64,000 bases of DNA from Streptococcus pseudopneumoniae (GTDB lineage Bacteria > Bacillota > Bacilli > Lactobacillales > Streptococcaceae), in NCBI RefSeq assembly GCF_001074975.1, contig NZ_JUUO01000127.1, positions 62,001 to 126,000 of the forward strand, given 5' to 3'. The notes under the pieces were generated by a model. The model had not been told where the DNA came from. It made no database searches and saw nothing but the letters and a program-made list of their open reading frames with translations. Position 1 is the stretch's first letter. Every line of letters begins with the position of its first letter. The position numbers were made by a program, and so were the translations under genes. Shown piece after piece: positions 60,530 to 64,000 of this stretch.

Positions 60530-61645
60530 TTGATTTATTTGGACAATGCTGCAACGACTCCTATGTCAGCAGTTGCTATTTCAGCTATGACCAAGGTGAT
60601 GCAAGAAACCCATGGAAACCCTTCTAGTATTCATGGTCATGGTCGTCAAGCTGGCAAACTCTTGCGAGAAGCCCGTCAGGAACTAGCTCAGTTACTAGGG
60701 ACAAAACCTCAACATATCTTTTTCACTTCTGGTGGGACTGAAGGCAACAATACTGCTATCATTGGGTACTGCCTTCGTCATCAAGAACAAGGAAAACATA
60801 TCATCACAACTGCCATTGAGCACCATGCCGTCCTTGAAACCATTGATTACTTGGTTCAACACTTCGGTTTTGAAGCAACCATTATCCAGCCAGAAAATCA
60901 AGAAATCACAGCCCAACAAATTCAAAAAGCTTTACGTGGCGATACGATTTTGGTTTCAACCATGTTTGCCAATAATGAGACAGGAAACCTACTGCCCATT
61001 GCTGAAATTGGCCAAATACTCAAGCAACACCCTGCTGCCTATCATGTCGATGCAGTTCAGGCAATCGGAAAAATCCCTATACACCCAGAAGAATTGGGCA
61101 TTGATTTTCTCACCGCTTCTGCCCATAAATTCCATGGTCCTAAGGGAATCGGCTTTCTCTACGCATCTGGCATGGACTTTGATTCCTATCTCCATGGCGG
61201 AGACCAAGAACAGAAAAAACGTGCAGGGACTGAAAATCTAGCTGCCATAGTGGCTATGGTTGCAGCCCTAAAAGAAGACCTAGAAAAACAAGAAGAACAT
61301 TTTCAACATGTACAAAATTTAGAAACTGCCTTTCTGGCAGAGCTAGAGGACATTCAATATTACTTGAATAGAGGAGAACATCATCTCCCTTATGTTCTCA
61401 ATATTGGATTTCCTGGCCAGAAAAATGATCTCTTACTCCTTCGTCTAGATTTGGCTGGAATTTCAATCTCTACTGGCTCAGCCTGTACGGCAGGCATTGT
61501 TCAATCCAGCCATGTTCTTGAAGCTATGTATGGGGCAAATTCAGAACGCTTGAAGGAATCCGTTCGTATCAGTTTGTCGCCAGAAAATACTGTTGAAGAC
61601 CTACAAACCCTCGCAAAAACCTTAAAAGAAATTATCGGAGGTTAG
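60530..61645 (+). CDS. Cysteine desulfurase (NifS/IscS-like)
   Basis: A 371-residue PLP enzyme that takes sulfur from cysteine. Motifs: YLDNAATTPM, HGNPSSIHGHGRQAG, PLP lysine in TASAHKFHGPKGIGFLY near 204, and active cysteine loop STGSACTAGIVQ near 325. Start is TTG 60530 behind AAGGTG. Likely serves tRNA thiolation or thiazole synthesis, as no scaffold gene is adjacent. Confidence 0.93.
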   Translation: MIYLDNAATTPMSAVAISAMTKVMQETHGNPSSIHGHGRQAGKLLREARQELAQLLGTKPQHIFFTSGGTEGNNTAIIGYCLRHQEQGKHIITTAIEHHAVLETIDYLVQHFGFEATIIQPENQEITAQQIQKALRGDTILVSTMFANNETGNLLPIAEIGQILKQHPAAYHVDAVQAIGKIPIHPEELGIDFLTASAHKFHGPKGIGFLYASGMDFDSYLHGGDQEQKKRAGTENLAAIVAMVAALKEDLEKQEEHFQHVQNLETAFLAELEDIQYYLNRGEHHLPYVLNIGFPGQKNDLLLLRLDLAGISISTGSACTAGIVQSSHVLEAMYGANSERLKESVRISLSPENTVEDLQTLAKTLKEIIGG

Positions 61646-61649
61646 CCAT

Positions 61650-61997
61650 ATGGCATTTGAAAAAACCATTCAGTTAAAAAATTGTCGTTACGACTACACT
61701 CTTAGCCCTTCTGTTAAAAAATTCACCCTCAAAGACAACACTTTTTTTGAGACAAAGGTTGGTAACTATGAATTGACTCGCCTTTTGGAAAAAGTGCCAA
61801 ACAGCGGTGAAGGCTTCCAACTCAAAATCATTATTAACAAGGAACTTACAGGGGCTAAAATCAATATCACTGACAAGTTTGGGCTACGTCTGGTTGATAT
61901 TTTCAAATCAGAAGACCACCACATTCATCAGGAAAAATTCTATTTCCTCATGGATAGCTTGGTAGAACGTGGTGTATTTACAAAATCAGAAAGATAA
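61650..61997 (+). CDS. DUF1831 protein
   Basis: A 115-residue protein (MAFEKTIQLKNCRYDYTLSP; FYFLMDSLVERGVFTKSER). DUF1831 genes follow cysteine desulfurase in streptococci and lactobacilli, so a role in sulfur transfer is possible. Four bases after the desulfurase stop. Confidence 0.88.
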   Translation: MAFEKTIQLKNCRYDYTLSPSVKKFTLKDNTFFETKVGNYELTRLLEKVPNSGEGFQLKIIINKELTGAKINITDKFGLRLVDIFKSEDHHIHQEKFYFLMDSLVERGVFTKSER

Positions 61998-62004
61998 ATC
62001 CAAG

Positions 62005-62220
62005 ATGTTTGAACTGACCTATAAGGACAGCTATCATGTAGAGCGGACTTTCAAGTATGAGGATTATGAAGCTCTCATGCTGGCTCTGTCAGGATGTGTG
62101 ACTCTACCAGACACACTTTATGTAACTTCTCTGACTTTTAAGGAACAGGAAGTTTACCAAGGACTGGTCGGAGACCTCTACCGTTTTCTATCACATGCAG
62201 ATTTTTTACATAAAAACTAA
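62005..62220 (+). CDS. DUF4649-like small protein
   Basis: A 71-residue protein (MFELTYKDSYHVERTFKYED; LTFKEQEVYQGLVGDLYRFL). Matches the short streptococcal family at this locus. ATG 62005 is chosen; an in-frame extension from 61969 would overlap DUF1831. Confidence 0.82.
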   Translation: MFELTYKDSYHVERTFKYEDYEALMLALSGCVTLPDTLYVTSLTFKEQEVYQGLVGDLYRFLSHADFLHKN

Positions 62221-62302
62221 GATTTTTCTTAGTTTTTTCTTGTTTCTGTTGATTTTTTCACAATGTTTCTATAAAATAGAAGAATAGAAAGGTTGTGATT
62301 TT

Positions 62303-62944
62303 GTGAAAGATAAACAGTCTGATATTCCAAAAGCTACAGCGAAAAGACTCTCTCTCTACTATCGAATTTTTAAGAGATTTCATGCAGAAAAGATTGAACG
62401 TGCCAACTCTAAGCAAATTGCAGAGGCTATCGGTATTGATTCGGCGACAGTTCGTCGTGATTTTTCCTATTTTGGTGAACTAGGTCGTCGTGGTTTTGGC
62501 TATGATGTCAAAAAACTGATGACGTTTTTTGCCGATTTACTCAATGATAACTCCATCACCAATGTCATGCTGGTAGGTATTGGAAATATGGGCCATGCCC
62601 TTCTCCACTACCGCTTCCACGAACGTAACAAGATGAAGATTATCATGGCCTTTGACCTAGATGACCATCCTGAAGTCGGTACCCAAACTCCTGACGGAAT
62701 TCCCATTTACGGAATTTCTCAAATCAAGGATAAAATCAAGGATGCTGATGTCAAGACTGCTATCCTGACAGTTCCCAGCGTCAAGTCACAAGAGGTTGCC
62801 AATCTCTTGGTGGATGCTGGCGTGAAAGGAATTCTCAGTTTTTCACCAGTCCATCTGCATTTACCAAAAGACGTGGTCGTTCAGTATGTCGATTTGACAA
62901 GTGAACTCCAAACCCTCCTCTACTTCATGCGAAAAGAGGATTAG
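62303..62944 (+). CDS. rex: Redox-sensing repressor Rex
   Basis: A 213-residue dimeric regulator. Winged-helix N-terminus (about 15-80: [32 protein letters not shown]) and Rossmann domain with [12 protein letters not shown] near residue 97. NADH binding releases DNA, derepressing fermentation genes. GTG start at 62303 behind GAAAGG. Confidence 0.95.
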   Translation: MKDKQSDIPKATAKRLSLYYRIFKRFHAEKIERANSKQIAEAIGIDSATVRRDFSYFGELGRRGFGYDVKKLMTFFADLLNDNSITNVMLVGIGNMGHALLHYRFHERNKMKIIMAFDLDDHPEVGTQTPDGIPIYGISQIKDKIKDADVKTAILTVPSVKSQEVANLLVDAGVKGILSFSPVHLHLPKDVVVQYVDLTSELQTLLYFMRKED

Positions 62945-62961
62945 AAAGCGAACATCATTTT

Positions 62962-63651
62962 ATGAAAAAACCAGTTATAGGGATTACAGGAAACGAAAAA
63001 ACTCATCCAGATGATGACATCATGATGAGCTACGCAGCAAAAGGCTTTGTTGAAGGCATTAAAGACGCTGGAGGGATTCCCCTCATCCTACCAATTGGTA
63101 ATCAAGAAATGGCCTGCCACTATATCAGTATGATTGACAAGCTCATCTTGACAGGTGGGCAAAATGTTGATCCAAAATTCTATGGTGAACCAAAAACCAT
63201 TGATAGCGATGACTACCACCTTCAAAGAGATATCTTCGAACTGGCCCTCATCAAGGAAGCTATTAAACAGAAAAAGCCTATTTTCTCTGTCTGCCGTGGA
63301 ACACAACTCTTTAACGTTGCCATGGGTGGAACTTTATATCAAGATATCGAAGACCACTGGCAGGATTGTTCTGCCGAATACACAACTCAACGCTTGGTTA
63401 CAGAACCTGATACAGTTCTTCGAGAAATCTATGGAGAAATCTCCCATATCAACTCCTTCCACCACCAGAGTATTAAGGATTTAGCACCTAACTTAAAGAT
63501 TGCAGCTCATGATCCTAAGGATGGTATTATTGAAGCTGTCATGAGTACGGATGATTTTGCCTTTCTCGGTGTCCAATGGCACCCAGAATTTCTATTTGAA
63601 AATCGTCCCAAAGATAAAAACCTCTTTGACTATGTCGTTAATGAACTTTAA
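62962..63651 (+). CDS. Gamma-glutamyl-GABA hydrolase-like class I GATase
   Basis: A 229-residue enzyme: nucleophile Cys in [16 protein letters not shown] near 113, His-Glu in GVQWHPEF near 205. The PuuD/peptidase C26 type hydrolyses gamma-glutamyl bonds. It follows rex by 17 bp. Substrate in streptococci is not settled. Confidence 0.9.
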   Translation: MKKPVIGITGNEKTHPDDDIMMSYAAKGFVEGIKDAGGIPLILPIGNQEMACHYISMIDKLILTGGQNVDPKFYGEPKTIDSDDYHLQRDIFELALIKEAIKQKKPIFSVCRGTQLFNVAMGGTLYQDIEDHWQDCSAEYTTQRLVTEPDTVLREIYGEISHINSFHHQSIKDLAPNLKIAAHDPKDGIIEAVMSTDDFAFLGVQWHPEFLFENRPKDKNLFDYVVNEL

Positions 63652-64000
63652 ATTAAATCCGTCTTTTCACGGTAACTAAAATAACTGGAGTGAGAGACAA
63701 TCAAGTGGTCCAAGAGGACAATTCCCATCAGGTCGCAGGCTTCTTTGACAAGTTTAGTGACATGATTATCATTTCGGCTAGGGGCTACCGCTCCCGAAGG
63801 ATGATTGTGAACCAAGATGAGAGAAGTCGCCATATGCTTGATAGCATAGTGAAGAATCTCTCGCGGTTCAGCGATACTACGAGTTGCAGAACCGATAAAA
63901 ATGGTCTGTTGATGGATGATTTGATTTTGAGTATTGAGATAGAGCGCCACCAGGTGCTCTTGTTTTTTATCCCCCAATTCCTGTTGCATCTTCTTGGCCA
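63648..64000 (-). CDS. radC: RadC-family JAB/MPN protein, 5' end outside window
   Basis: The visible part (117 codons) carries [40 protein letters not shown] and the metal motif [14 protein letters not shown]. The frame continues beyond base 64000. RadC proteins have a JAB-type metalloprotease fold of uncertain role. Its stop overlaps the GATase stop by a few bases (convergent genes). Confidence 0.92.
   Translation of the reverse strand, partial: AKKMQQELGDKKQEHLVALYLNTQNQIIHQQTIFIGSATRSIAEPREILHYAIKHMATSLILVHNHPSGAVAPSRNDNHVTKLVKEACDLMGIVLLDHLIVSHSSYFSYREKTDLI

Noticed and set aside
1-64000. CRISPR array or rRNA genes
   Set aside because: No regularly spaced 24-40 bp repeats with unique spacers and no rRNA sequence were seen. 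The tandem GTTACC units are too short and belong to the iteron region.

Overview
The window comes from a mitis-group streptococcus, most likely Streptococcus mitis or a close relative of S. pneumoniae. Evidence for this: BOX repeats (the common BOX-A sequence is visible near 4525), a pneumococcal-type chromosomal gene order (pta, RluD-family synthase, nadK, relQ ... CYTH protein, prs, cysteine desulfurase, DUF1831, rex, GATase, radC), a preQ1-II riboswitch ahead of queT, and a 951-bp lytA-type lysin gene that lacks the two residues marking the typical pneumococcal allele.

Layout. 1-13857 is chromosome: BOX remnant, tRNA-Thr, queT with its riboswitch, a GtrA-like protein, mscL, an orphan ferrochelatase, pepT, a second BOX, a very large LPXTG-anchored GH29 fucosidase whose signal peptide holds an in-frame TAA, a foldback repeat, then pta, a pseudouridine synthase, nadK and relQ. 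58845-64000 is chromosome again: CYTH protein, prs, NifS-like desulfurase, DUF1831, DUF4649-like, rex, a glutamine amidotransferase-like hydrolase and the end of radC.

13870-58844 (about 45 kb) is a prophage inserted between the divergent genes relQ and CYTH. Both junctions share the 11-mer TTATACCATAA, and both ends carry paired TCGTATTCA repeats expected for an integrase with an AP2-like arm-binding domain. Reading from the right: integrase, a lysogeny block on the + strand (short repressor, RelBE pair, ImmA/IrrE peptidase, membrane protein), a control region with four related operator-like repeats and inward-facing promoters, an Fst-type type I toxin-antitoxin locus, then a long leftward series of genes. 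That series runs from a Cro-like protein, small regulators, Sak4-like ATPase, SF2 helicase, DUF669 protein, PrimPol and a D5/P4-type helicase next to an iteron-rich origin candidate, through VRR-NUC and accessory genes, a MazEF island and ArpU, to packaging, head, contractile tail (sheath, tube, frameshifted chaperone, tape measure, LysM, baseplate), tail fibres including an SGNH esterase, holins, the LytA-like amidase, a BECR-type nuclease candidate, and finally an independently promoted structured RNA beside attL. The PBSX/EJ-1-like contractile tail is uncommon among streptococcal phages.

Points most worth a second look: the small structured RNA at 14392-14515; the A AAA AAC frameshift in the tail chaperone genes; the iteron/AT-rich origin candidate at 46553-46809; the Fst locus and unusual control region at 54900-55493; two degenerate tRNA-like sequences in a 1.1-kb gene-free stretch; and three separate genes with a fresh-looking single lesion (fucosidase, MazG-like, small early gene). 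Gene names and families are assigned from recalled family knowledge by reading the proteins; no database search was run.
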